Assembly: GCA_036558745.1 (NCBI GenBank)
Contig: DATBEZ010000011.1
Coordinates: 25,000 to 88,999 of the forward strand
Source of the DNA: JAMXLJ01 sp036558745
GTDB taxonomy: Bacteria; Actinomycetota; Acidimicrobiia; IMCC26256; JAMXLJ01
Direction: 5' to 3'
DNA length: 64,000 nt
In this document: positions 49,758 to 58,197 of the stretch, in pieces
How positions within the stretch are numbered: the first letter of the stretch is position 1
Layout of the letters: each line of letters starts with the position of its first letter
Notes under the pieces: generated by a model
Told to the model about the DNA's origin: nothing
Seen by the model: only the letters and a program-made list of their open reading frames with translations
Databases searched by the model: none
Translations under genes and position numbers: made by a program

Positions 49758-51251
49758 CTATCGCGCGCGACGGCGCGCGAGCTCGGCGGGCGACCAGAAT
49801 CCGGGCTCGGGCGCGGTCGTGTGCCCACCCTTGGCGTAAACGCGCAGCCGCTCGACGTCGGCGTCGGTACGGAGCTCGAACGCGTCGAAGAACGCATCTC
49901 CGCCCGCGCGCAACGCGCGGTCGGGCTCGCTCCCACGCCGCGGGAGCGAGGTCGAGAGCAGCACGAACGGGCCGACGCCCTTCGCCGCGAGCACGTGGCC
50001 GCGCCCGATCGCGCGCCACACCGCGTCGGTGCGGAACAGTCCGCCCCGGTTCACGGTGAATGCGCCACTCACGTCGAAGTACCACGGCGCGCCGCGCGCG
50101 TCCTCCGCGACGATGCTGGCGATCACGCCCGTACCGCGCACGCGCTTGCCGTGCCCCGTGACCGTGAAGCCCGACTGTTGGAGCAGGTCCTCCGCGACCG
50201 CAGCGGCCGACGGCGCGGCCGGTGTCGCGACGAACGGCGCGCCGGCCTCCTTCTCGACGCGCGAGCGGGCGATGAGGGCGTACTCGGGGTCGAGGTCGTA
50301 GCCGACGTAGCGACGGCCCAGCGTCGCTGCGGCGACGAGCGTCGAGCCCGAGCCCATGAACGGGTCGAGCACGAGGTCGCCCCGGTACGTGTAGAGGTGG
50401 ATGAGGCGTTGGGGCAGCTCGACCGGGAACGGCGCCGGGTGGTGCACGCGGCGCGCGCTCTCGGGCGCGATGTCCCACACGTCGAGCGTCGCGGCCATGA
50501 ACTCGTCGGCGTCGAGGCTGACCTCGTTCGGCAGCCCGTCGCGCTCACGCTGGCGCGCCGACCGGGCCCGGTCGAAGCGGCCCTTGCTCGCGACGATCAC
50601 GCGCTCCGTCACGTCGCGCAGCACCGGGTTGGCGGGACTGCGGAACGAACCCCACGCGCAGTTCCCTGCGGCGCCCTCCCCCTTTCGCCAGATCACCTCG
50701 CCGCGCAGCAGCAGCCGCAGGTCGTCCTGGAGGATCGCGATCACGTCGGCCGAGAGGCTGCGGTACGGCTTGCGACCGAGGTTGGCGACGTTGACCGCGA
50801 TGCGACCACCGGGCTCGAGCACGCGCTTGCACTCCGCGAACACGTCGCGGAGCAGCTGCAGATACTCGCGGTACGAGCTGGGGACGCCCTCGGCCTCGAG
50901 CTCCTCCTCGTACTGTTTGCCCGCGAAGTAGGGCGGTGACGTCACGACCAGCGCGACCGAACCGTCGGGCAGCGCGTCCATGTGGCGCGCGTCGCCGACC
51001 TGGAACGGGTCCGCGATCTCGAGCGGCTCCGCCACCGTGTCGTCGCCACTCAGCTCCGGCGGCTCGAACCGCTCGTAGAACCCGCTCGCGTCGTGACCCT
51101 CGCGCCGCCCGACGCCGAAGTTCGACGTCGACGTGGGACCGCGTTTCCGGGTCGCTCCCGCTCCCGCTCCAGAGGGCTGCGCCCGGCGGAGCTCCGCTTC
51201 CCTCCCGCGCGACTTGCGCGATTCGCCTCCGCCCGACCCCGACCGCGCCAC
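49758..51251 (-). CDS. Site-specific DNA methyltransferase with an extra C-terminal domain
   Basis: This 497-residue protein has motif IV TSPPY (104-108), FxGxG-type motif I DPFMGSGS (296-303) in the C-terminal half of the catalytic domain, and DLDPEY after it. This is the permuted (beta-class) order of N4-cytosine or N6-adenine enzymes. Residues ~345-475 form an additional alpha/beta domain (AEDLLQQSGFTVTGHGKR, then PWYFDVSGAF) absent from minimal methyltransferases; target recognition or a nuclease-like fold are the options. Residues 16-33 are encoded by a copy of the local repeat. The only early start is GTG 51251; GTG 51035 is an alternative. Confidence 0.82.
   Translation of the reverse strand: MARSGSGGGESRKSRGREAELRRAQPSGAGAGATRKRGPTSTSNFGVGRREGHDASGFYERFEPPELSGDDTVAEPLEIADPFQVGDARHMDALPDGSVALVVTSPPYFAGKQYEEELEAEGVPSSYREYLQLLRDVFAECKRVLEPGGRIAVNVANLGRKPYRSLSADVIAILQDDLRLLLRGEVIWRKGEGAAGNCAWGSFRSPANPVLRDVTERVIVASKGRFDRARSARQRERDGLPNEVSLDADEFMAATLDVWDIAPESARRVHHPAPFPVELPQRLIHLYTYRGDLVLDPFMGSGSTLVAAATLGRRYVGYDLDPEYALIARSRVEKEAGAPFVATPAAPSAAAVAEDLLQQSGFTVTGHGKRVRGTGVIASIVAEDARGAPWYFDVSGAFTVNRGGLFRTDAVWRAIGRGHVLAAKGVGPFVLLSTSLPRRGSEPDRALRAGGDAFFDAFELRTDADVERLRVYAKGGHTTAPEPGFWSPAELARRRAR
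51154..51206 (-). repeat. Copy of the GC-rich repeat family inside the methyltransferase N-terminus
   Basis: Read on the minus strand it contains GCGGAGCTCCGCCGGGC, GCAGCCCTC and GGAGCGGGAGCGGGAGC in the same order as the copies at 52309 and 53416. It is translated in frame as residues 16-33 of the methyltransferase if the GTG at 51251 is used. Confidence 0.6.
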
Positions 51252-51302
51252 GGGGCGAGCGTACGCGACCCGGGCCGGATCGGAGCGAACGCCGTCCGCG
51301 CC

Positions 51303-52292
51303 CTACGAACGGAACCGGGCCACGTACTCCCCGAAGTTCCACGCCGGGTGGCCGTCGCCACCGTCGAGGAAGCGCTCCGCGGCCGCGCGGCCGTTCTGGT
51401 ACAGCTGCTCCTGGGTCTTGGCGTCGATGTCGAAGTCGGTGGCCTTCACGCTCATCGTGTCCACGAAGATCGTGCGGGCGAGCACCTGCGGATCGTCGAG
51501 GTGCATGCGATCGAAGAAGCTCGTCATCGTGCCGATCATGGCCCGGGTGAGGTCCAGCACGTCGTGCACGTCGTTGACCATCGGCTCGTCGGTCCGCGGC
51601 TTGGCCGACAGCTTGATGCCGAACGTGGGCCAGCGTGGTGGCTTGCCGTCGGTGCGGTCGAACACGTCGACCGGGAAGTTCGACAGCATCCCGCCGTCGA
51701 CGAGCCAGCTCTTCTCGCCGCTGTCGTGGTGCTCGAGCTTCACGGGCCGGTAGAAGAACGGGATCGACATCGACGCGCGTACCGCGTCGACGACCGCGAC
51801 CTCGTCCGCGACGCACTTGTACTGGTCGTAGTCCCACGGGAACCGCCGCAGACATCCCTGCGAGACGTCGGACGCGTTCACGACGAGCCGGTACCGACGG
51901 TTGGGCGGCAACGACGAGCCGGGGTCGTCGACGTGGAGATCTGCGAACGTGTGGACCTCGCGATCGGCAAGCAGCGCGCCCAGCCACTCGCGCAGGTAGT
52001 CGCCCTTGTACGCGCCGCTCTCGAACAGCACGTGGATGCCCTGCCCGATGATGCCGAGGTGGTCGTCGAGGAAGTCGCCGTCACGGAACTTCGTGTAGTC
52101 GACGTCGGCCATGATCTTGCGCAACTCGCCGGATTGGAGGCCGGCGGCGAGGAGCGAGCCGACGATCGCGCCGGCCGACGTCCCCGCGACGCGGTGGAAC
52201 ACGTAGCCGCGCTCCTCGAGGACCGAGACGGCCCCGACGAGACCGATCCCCTTGACGCCGCCGCCTTCGAGCACGAGGTCCGCATCGCCCAC
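51303..52292 (-). CDS. Patatin-like phospholipase
   Basis: This 329-residue serine lipid hydrolase has the oxyanion motif LEGGGVKGIGLVGA (about 8-21), the nucleophile elbow GTSAG (about 38-42) and the catalytic Asp in DGGMLSNFP; the Ser-Asp dyad is complete. It cleaves acyl chains from phospholipids or related lipids. There is no signal peptide, so it acts inside the cell unless secreted by another route. The GTG at 52292 has GAGAGG upstream. A repeat element lies 16 bp before the start. Confidence 0.93.
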   Translation of the reverse strand: MGDADLVLEGGGVKGIGLVGAVSVLEERGYVFHRVAGTSAGAIVGSLLAAGLQSGELRKIMADVDYTKFRDGDFLDDHLGIIGQGIHVLFESGAYKGDYLREWLGALLADREVHTFADLHVDDPGSSLPPNRRYRLVVNASDVSQGCLRRFPWDYDQYKCVADEVAVVDAVRASMSIPFFYRPVKLEHHDSGEKSWLVDGGMLSNFPVDVFDRTDGKPPRWPTFGIKLSAKPRTDEPMVNDVHDVLDLTRAMIGTMTSFFDRMHLDDPQVLARTIFVDTMSVKATDFDIDAKTQEQLYQNGRAAAERFLDGGDGHPAWNFGEYVARFRS

Positions 52293-52308
52293 CGCTGCAC
52301 CTCTCTCT

Positions 52309-52364
52309 GGCTCCCTCCGTTCCCGCTCGGAGGGCTACAGCCCGGCGGAGCTCCGCTCCGTTCG
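52309..52364 (-). repeat. Copy of the GC-rich repeat family before the patatin gene
   Basis: On the minus strand: CGGAGCGGAGCTCCGCCGGG, then a stem CCCTCCG/CGGAGGG, then GAGCC. It is nearly identical to 53416-53471 over its whole ~56 bases. It can fold into adjacent hairpins. Confidence 0.65.
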
Positions 52365-52442
52365 CACTCGTGTCGCGAGGACGAGGATCGCACCGAAGCA
52401 CTCGCGCGCCTAGTCCCTTCTTCGGCGCGTTCTGTCACCGGC

Positions 52443-53363
52443 TCAGCGCAGCATGGTCTCCAGGTCGACCTCGGGCGGGAGCGCGAGGAGCCCCTTCGTG
52501 GCGAAGCTGCGCAGAATGGTCTCCCAGGAAGCGCGACCGGCGACCAACCCGCGCGTCTCGGCGCGCGCCTCGTCGAAGCGGCCGAGGAACGCGAGCGCGC
52601 CGACGCGCACGAAGCGGAGGTTCTCGTCGCCCGGGAGGAGCGCGAGCGCGGCGTCGCACAGCTCCAGCGCGCGTTGCGGATCGCCTGCGAACAGCGCGTC
52701 GACCGCGGTCGAGTGGCCCGCGTACGCGTCCCTCGCGATCAACAACCGTGCGAGCTCGTCCAACGGCGCGTCATGCTGGTCGACCCGCACGTCCACGACG
52801 AGGCCTTCACGGGGGTGCTCACGCCGTGTCCCGTCGACCACCAGCATGGCGGCCGACATGCAGCCGCGCGCGTCGCCCCCGGCCGACTCCGCCGCGCGCA
52901 ACGCCGCGAGCAGACGCTCAGCCAGTGAGCCGCGCGACGACTCGAACGCGTCCGCCATCGCGGGCCACACGTCGGGACTGGCCATCATGTTGGCCTGCAC
53001 GGCATAGCCGGGACCGGTCTGGTGACCCGCGTGGTCGATGCAGAAGTCGCCCGTGAACGCGCTCGCGTTCCCGGCCGCGTCGACCACACCGACCTGACGC
53101 ATCACGGCGCCGGGATCCGCGGCGCGGGCGTCGTCGAGCGCGTGCGCGGCGTCGAGGCCGCGCTCGAGCGCGTCGAGGCAACGCCAGCCGTAGGCAGGCT
53201 CACCCGTGGCCTGGGTGGCGACCGCGCCCACTCCGGCTCGGGCCCATGGCACGATCGCGCCCACGGCGAACATGCACGTCTGCACCGCGACGCCGAGCTC
53301 GCCGGTCGCGGCGTCGCGGGCCACGATCGAGTACGTCACGGTCGAGCGGTCTACCAGGGACAC
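52443..53363 (-). CDS. DUF1028 family protein (Ntn-hydrolase-like)
   Basis: This 306-residue protein begins with TYSIVARDAATGELGVAVQT, the hallmark of DUF1028, which adopts an Ntn-hydrolase-like fold. The DUF1028 domain covers about 10-215, with ATGEPAYG and YAVQANMM. The C-terminal ~90 residues are helical with a TPR-like rhythm (ALELCDAALALLPGDENLRF). The true reaction is unknown. The GTG at 53363 is used; a GTG eight codons later would begin exactly at VTYSIVAR. A repeat copy lies ~50 bp upstream. It has no operon partner. Confidence 0.85.
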   Translation of the reverse strand: MSLVDRSTVTYSIVARDAATGELGVAVQTCMFAVGAIVPWARAGVGAVATQATGEPAYGWRCLDALERGLDAAHALDDARAADPGAVMRQVGVVDAAGNASAFTGDFCIDHAGHQTGPGYAVQANMMASPDVWPAMADAFESSRGSLAERLLAALRAAESAGGDARGCMSAAMLVVDGTRREHPREGLVVDVRVDQHDAPLDELARLLIARDAYAGHSTAVDALFAGDPQRALELCDAALALLPGDENLRFVRVGALAFLGRFDEARAETRGLVAGRASWETILRSFATKGLLALPPEVDLETMLR

Positions 53364-53415
53364 CTGCCGGCGGCCAGGTCCAAGCCCTTGGCTCCCGCTG
53401 CCCAGGCAATCGCAC

Positions 53416-53471
53416 GGCTCCCTCCGCTCCCGCATCGGAGGGCTCCGCCCGGCGGAGCTCCGCTCCGTCCG
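53416..53471 (-). repeat. Copy of the GC-rich repeat family before the DUF1028 gene
   Basis: The best preserved copy: GGCTCCCTCCGCTCCCGC, then GGAGGGCTCCGCCCGGCGG, then AGCTCCGCTCCGTCCG on the plus strand. CCCTCCG/CGGAGGG and GGAGCTCC self-pair. Confidence 0.65.
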
Positions 53472-53530
53472 TACCAATCCGAAGCGCCCTCTCGACCGTA
53501 CCCCGAGTTGCAGCCATCAGGGGGGTCCCC

Positions 53531-54085
53531 ATGTCGAACGCCTTCACCGCACCTCGTGCCACCGCAGCCGCCGGCGCCATCGCGCTGGCCGTGATGCTGG
53601 GTGCGTGCGGTTCGAGCTCGTCCGGGAAGTCGTCGAAGTCGAGCGCGAGCACGACGACCACGAGCACCGCGGCGACGTCCGCGACGACGGCGAGCAGCGC
53701 CAACGCGTTCGCGTCCGCACCCCCGCCGGGTCCCCACTTCGACACGACGATCTCGTTCGTGAAGCTGTCCGGCGGTGGTGGTCTCATCCTCGTCAGCCCG
53801 AACGGGCACAGCCTCTACGTGTTCGACAAGGATCAGGGGACCACGAGCGCGTGCACCGGTGGCTGCGCGACGATCTGGCCCAAGCTGACCGCGAACGGCA
53901 CCCCGACCGTCGCCCCAGGCCTCGACGCGTCGAAGGTGGGCACCGCGGCCGGCGGTCAGGTGACCTACAACGGCCACCTGCTCTACAACTACGCGGGCGA
54001 CAACAACCCCGGTGACACGAACGGCGTGAGCATCCCGAACTGGCACGTGGTCTCGCCGCTCGGCACTGCGATGTCCGCCCGGTAA
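53531..54085 (+). CDS. Small secreted lipoprotein with COG4315-type repeats
   Basis: This 184-residue protein has a signal peptide (AAAGAIALAVML), the lipobox MLGAC and a Ser/Thr-rich spacer of ~35 residues. Two repeats of the lipoprotein-15 family follow: SLYVFDKDQGTTSACTGGCA with its Y-x4-D motif, and HLLYNYAGDNNPGDTNG near the end, where NWHVVSP closes the fold. The CTGGCATIWP segment with two Cys is typical. Function is unknown. The ATG at 53531 follows an AGGGGGG ribosome site. Confidence 0.9.
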   Translation: MSNAFTAPRATAAAGAIALAVMLGACGSSSSGKSSKSSASTTTTSTAATSATTASSANAFASAPPPGPHFDTTISFVKLSGGGGLILVSPNGHSLYVFDKDQGTTSACTGGCATIWPKLTANGTPTVAPGLDASKVGTAAGGQVTYNGHLLYNYAGDNNPGDTNGVSIPNWHVVSPLGTAMSAR

Positions 54086-54089
54086 GTCG

Positions 54090-54536
54090 CTACTCCGCAC
54101 CTCGACGCCGCGTGCTCGAGCGCCCGTCGGCCTCGGGACCGTGGTCGAGCGCGGCCACGAGCCGCTTGGGGGCGACCAGCCGGTAGCTGTCGATCACGAG
54201 CTCGGCGACCTCGTCCCAGTCGACCCGACCGACGTCGAGGCGCAACGCGACCCAGCCGCGCGGCCCGATGTAGGCCGGCTTGTAGAAGCGGTCCGCGTCC
54301 GACGCGATCAGCGCGTCGTTCACGCCGGGAGCCGCGCGTGCACACAGCGCGACGATGCCGTCGCCGTGGTGATCGTCGAGGTAGTAGGAGAACTTCCGGT
54401 CGCGGACCGTGAACGCGGCGTGCGTGGCGTGGCGTTCGCGGATGGCCTCGGGCAGGTCGAGGCAGATGTCGGTCAGCCGTTCGAGCCTGCGGTCCTCGCG
54501 GGTCGCTGACTTCGAAGGCATCGTTCGCCGGCTCAT
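54090..54536 (-). CDS. MmcQ/YjbR family DNA-binding-like protein
   Basis: This 148-residue protein of the CyaY/YjbR fold has LTDICLDLPEAIRERHATHAAFTVRDRKF, split over residues 21-50, then PAYIGPRGWVALRLD and DWDEVAELVIDSYRLVAPKRL, which is the standard family pattern with its conserved final KR. The ATG at 54536 has GGAGG five bases upstream. The gene converges on the small lipoprotein gene, with stops five bases apart. No enzymatic function is known for the family. Confidence 0.9.
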   Translation of the reverse strand: MSRRTMPSKSATREDRRLERLTDICLDLPEAIRERHATHAAFTVRDRKFSYYLDDHHGDGIVALCARAAPGVNDALIASDADRFYKPAYIGPRGWVALRLDVGRVDWDEVAELVIDSYRLVAPKRLVAALDHGPEADGRSSTRRRGAE

Positions 54537-54777
54537 CGCACCCTCCCACCACGGAGGGTTCCACGCCCGTTCATCAGCCGCAAGGCTCGCGTTCATCCAT
54601 GCGAGGACGGACGCTGTGAGGCTGCGGCGCGATGGCAGGTACGGCGCGTCGACGCCGTCGGGGCGGGTCACGCGTCAAGGCGAAGTGGCTCCTCGGGCCG
54701 TCTGCACCGATCCCGCGATCCTCACGATCCGGCCGAAGTTGCGGTAACAGCGCGCCGCGCGCGCACCTACCGGCACA

Positions 54778-55575
54778 ATGGCGGTGATGGTCGCACGGGC
54801 GGTGCTCCTCGACGTCGACGGCGTGCTCGTCGTGTCGTGGAAGCCGATCCCGGGCGCGATCGACGCGGTCGGAGCGCTGCGCGCGGCGGCCCTTCCCGTC
54901 CTCTTCGTGACCAACACGACCTCGCGTACGCGTGCCGACGTGGCGCGCTCCTTGCGTGAGGCCGGATTCACGCTCGACGACTCGGAGCTCTTCACCGCGG
55001 GCGTCGCGACGGCCGCCTACCTCGCCGAGCACCATCCCGGTGCGCGCTGCCTCGTGTACAACGAGGGCCCGCTCGACGACCTCGCCGGCATCAGGATCGT
55101 CGGCGATGACGACGACGCACGACCCGATGTGGTGGTGGTCGGCTCGGCCGGCCCCTCGTTCACGTGGGAGATGGTGAACCGTGCGACGCGCGCGGTCATC
55201 GGCGGCGCCGAGCTCGTCGCGATGCACGGCACCGCGACATGGCGGACCGCGGGCGGCATCTGCGTCGACGGCGGCGCCTACGTCGCCGCGCTCGAGCGCG
55301 CCACTGGTCGCGTCGCGATCACGGTGGGCAAGCCGGCCGCGCCCATGTTCGACGCCGCGTTGCATGCGGTCGGCGTCGACGCCCGCGACGCGGTCATGGT
55401 CGGCGACGATCTCGGAAGCGACGTGCTCGCGGCCCAAGCCCTCGGCATCCGCGGGGTGCTCGTGCGCACGGGCAAGTTCCGCGACGAGATCCTCCGCGAC
55501 GCACCCGAGACACCCGACGCGGTCATCGACTCGGTTGCCGATCTGCCCGGCTGGCTGGGTCTCGGCGGCCGCTGA
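54778..55575 (+). CDS. HAD-IIA family phosphatase (NagD/HDHD2-like)
   Basis: This 265-residue hydrolase has motif I LLDVDGVLV (the nucleophile Asp and second Asp), motif II as FVTNTTSRT, motif III Lys in TVGKPAAPMF and motif IV MVGDDLGSDVLAA. The cap inserted between motifs II and III is of the C2 (IIA) type. Substrates in the family are sugar phosphates, nucleotides or phosphoglycolate-like molecules; it is not assignable here. The ATG at 54778 gives MAVMVARAVLLDVDG; the ATG three codons later is an alternative. Confidence 0.92.
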   Translation: MAVMVARAVLLDVDGVLVVSWKPIPGAIDAVGALRAAALPVLFVTNTTSRTRADVARSLREAGFTLDDSELFTAGVATAAYLAEHHPGARCLVYNEGPLDDLAGIRIVGDDDDARPDVVVVGSAGPSFTWEMVNRATRAVIGGAELVAMHGTATWRTAGGICVDGGAYVAALERATGRVAITVGKPAAPMFDAALHAVGVDARDAVMVGDDLGSDVLAAQALGIRGVLVRTGKFRDEILRDAPETPDAVIDSVADLPGWLGLGGR

Positions 55576-55712
55576 CCGGTCGCGATGCGAGGTCGATCTG
55601 ACCGCCAGGCGGCCACGTAGCGCGCGTGGTCAAGCTCCCTTTGCTGCAGCTTTACACTCCCGGCGTACCAAACGAGGTGCAGGTCCGTGGATCCCGACGA
55701 CAGGGGGGCGCC

Positions 55713-57914
55713 ATGGAGGCCACCTGCGTCACCAGCCCGAACGCCCGGTGGAGGCGTCGAATCGCCGCCGCCGGCGTGCTCGCCGGGGCCGCCGCCCTCG
55801 CGGTGGTGGCCACGGCGCCCGCCGCACCGGGGGCATCGTTCGACCCCTGCGAAGCCGCAGTGGTGCTGGCCGGCGCACGCCAGCTCGATGCCGCGATCGC
55901 GACCTACGCCACGGCCGCGGAGCAGGGTCTGGCCTGCGGCACCGGTGCCGACGCGCGGCGGGCCCTCGCCGACAAGGCGCGCTCACGCGAGTCGTACTTC
56001 ACCGGGCAAACGCGCGAGCAGGCCGGCGACCCGGCCGGCGCGGCGGCCGCGTACCGCGCCGCGCTCGACGTGGACGCGCAGGACGCCGATGCACAGGCCG
56101 CGCTCATGCGTCTCGCCGGCGCCCCCGCATCCTCGAACGCCCCGAGCGATCCGTTCGCAGGCGCGAAGGCGCTCGCCGAGGCGGGCCGGACCACGGAGGC
56201 GCGCGCCGCCGCGATCGAGGCGATCAAGGACTCGGGCCGCCAGCCGACTGCGCGCGAAGTTCGTGACATCCTCGACGGGAGCCGGCTGGACCGGTGGCGC
56301 ACGTGGCTCGACAAGTGGTGGCCCGAGGTCGCGCTCGCGCTGCTCGTCGCGATCATCCTCTGGACCCGCCTCAAGATGCAGCCCTCGATGCGGCGCGCGT
56401 CCGCCCGCCCATTCGTGCGCGCGCTGTGGCCGCGTCTGCGTCTCGCCGTCGCGACGACGAACGCGACAGGCCTCGAGCCCGACCTCAGCGCCACATTCTC
56501 AGCCCGCCTTCGTCAGGAGATCGGCGACCAGCAGAGCCCGATGGTGCGCGACGATCCGCGCTTCGTCGTCGGGACGGATGCCGGTGTCGATCTCCCCGAC
56601 TTCGGCCAGACCCCGGTGCAGGCGCAGTTCCTCGTCGAGCTCTGGCGCTGGTTGTCGCGCCAGAACATCGTCACCCTGCAGGTGACGCTGCTCCCCGCCG
56701 GTGCGAACGGCGTCTGCTGCCACGTGTCCTTGACGGAGGCCAGCGGCGCGGGCGTGCGCGGCATCCCCTCTTCGCATCAGACGATCCACCGCAAGCCGCG
56801 CGGGTGGACGTGGCCTCTGCCCCAGGGCACGACGCTGGCGGCCGACACGTGGCAACAGCTGGTTCCGCTCGTGACCGCGTGGGGCATGTTCGCGACGCGT
56901 GCCGTGCAGACGTCGTCCAACCGTCTGCAGCACGAGGTCGGCACCGCCGACCCGACCGCGTACGGACTGTTCCTCGCCGGGTTGCAGGACCTCGGTCAGC
57001 CCGAGCTCGCCCGCGTCAGCCTCGAGCAGGCGGTCGAGCGCGACGACCGGTTCCGCGAGGCGCACCTGAACCTCGCGTACTGCGAGTCGGTGAGCTCGGA
57101 GCCCGAGGATTGGGGCCCGGCCGAGGACCGCCTTCGCACCCACGTCCTCGGCAACATGCCCAGCATCGTGCGGCTCGAGGGCGGCCCGCTCGACTACGCG
57201 ACCGGGAAGCGGGCCCGGCACCGCGCCCTCTGGTACCGCGCGCGCTACAGCCTCGCGGTGATCGAGATGAACCGGCTCTCGGCGAACCTTTCCGATACGA
57301 CCGTCACAGCGGAGAAGACGCGGGACGAGCTGGAACGCGTCGAGCGCGAGGTGGCCGAGCTCCGCAAGCGGATCGAGCACGCGATCGACGAGTCGCGGAA
57401 GCGGCCATTGCGTGACGACCCGCTCTTGGAGTTCCTGCGTGACATCTCCACCCACGTCGACCTGGTCTATGCCGGCGCGCTCGACCTGCACACGAAGTAC
57501 ACGGCGCTGGCGTCCGGCTCCGGGGGCGTCGCCGCGCTCCCAGGACTGCCCGTCGACCTCGCGCCCGCGTTCGCACGATCCGAGGAGCAGCGCGTTGCGG
57601 TCGAGATCATCGCCCGCTACTCCAAGGGAACGTGGCCCGCGTACATCGAGTACGCGCTCGCGTGCATCTGGGCGCGCGACGCGCGGCTGCGCAGCTCTGA
57701 TACCGACGCCGCCATCACCCGCGCGGGTGAACACCTGCGCCGGGCGATCCGCAAGGACGCGACGCTCGACGCCCGATGGAAGCGCGACCCCGATCTGAAG
57801 CCCGTCGCGACTCAGCTCGGTGAGTGGCTGCGGGTCAGGGATCGCGCGCCCGAAGATGCCGCGACCACACCGCAAGAGGAGCCGTCGCCCGCTCCCCTCG
57901 CGGAGAGCGCGTAG
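55713..57914 (+). CDS. Large membrane protein with TPR-like regions, unknown function
   Basis: This 733-residue protein has an N-terminal hydrophobic segment (about 15-38), a short extracytoplasmic TPR-like part (about 45-180; LDAAIATYATAAEQG, AAAAYRAALDVDAQD), a second membrane helix (about 204-219) and a ~510-residue C-terminal part. The latter includes an alpha/beta region (about 240-400), a TPR-like pair (LDDLGQPELARVSLEQAVE-like, about 430-470), a coiled coil (ERVEREVAELRKRIEH, about 560-580) and a final helical section. No catalytic motif is recognised. The ATG at 55713 follows AGGGGGG. It stands alone, flanked by a HAD gene and by a convergent operon. Confidence 0.75.
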   Translation: MEATCVTSPNARWRRRIAAAGVLAGAAALAVVATAPAAPGASFDPCEAAVVLAGARQLDAAIATYATAAEQGLACGTGADARRALADKARSRESYFTGQTREQAGDPAGAAAAYRAALDVDAQDADAQAALMRLAGAPASSNAPSDPFAGAKALAEAGRTTEARAAAIEAIKDSGRQPTAREVRDILDGSRLDRWRTWLDKWWPEVALALLVAIILWTRLKMQPSMRRASARPFVRALWPRLRLAVATTNATGLEPDLSATFSARLRQEIGDQQSPMVRDDPRFVVGTDAGVDLPDFGQTPVQAQFLVELWRWLSRQNIVTLQVTLLPAGANGVCCHVSLTEASGAGVRGIPSSHQTIHRKPRGWTWPLPQGTTLAADTWQQLVPLVTAWGMFATRAVQTSSNRLQHEVGTADPTAYGLFLAGLQDLGQPELARVSLEQAVERDDRFREAHLNLAYCESVSSEPEDWGPAEDRLRTHVLGNMPSIVRLEGGPLDYATGKRARHRALWYRARYSLAVIEMNRLSANLSDTTVTAEKTRDELERVEREVAELRKRIEHAIDESRKRPLRDDPLLEFLRDISTHVDLVYAGALDLHTKYTALASGSGGVAALPGLPVDLAPAFARSEEQRVAVEIIARYSKGTWPAYIEYALACIWARDARLRSSDTDAAITRAGEHLRRAIRKDATLDARWKRDPDLKPVATQLGEWLRVRDRAPEDAATTPQEEPSPAPLAESA

Positions 57915-58197
57915 GAACGGGGGCGGACGGTGCGTCGTTGCACCACCCACCCCGCCGGTGACGGGCTCCGATCGGTCACGGCGTGGCCGAGTACGTCACC
58001 TGGAACGTCTCGTCGAGCGCCTTGTCCGTGACGTCACGGCACACCACCGTCGCGGTGCCGTCGGCACCCGACACTCCGCCGCGCAGGGCCCGGACGTCGG
58101 TCCGTCGGTCACCGTGTTCACGTGCACGACACGCTTCGAGCCCGCCATCCGGTTTCAGGACCGTCCCCGGGCTCCCCGGACCGGCCGTCGGCGCAGG

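Noticed and set aside
53364..53477. N-terminal extension of DUF1028 to 53477
   Set aside because: The extra codons cover the repeat element and are Arg/Pro-rich; the conserved domain begins at TYSIVARD.
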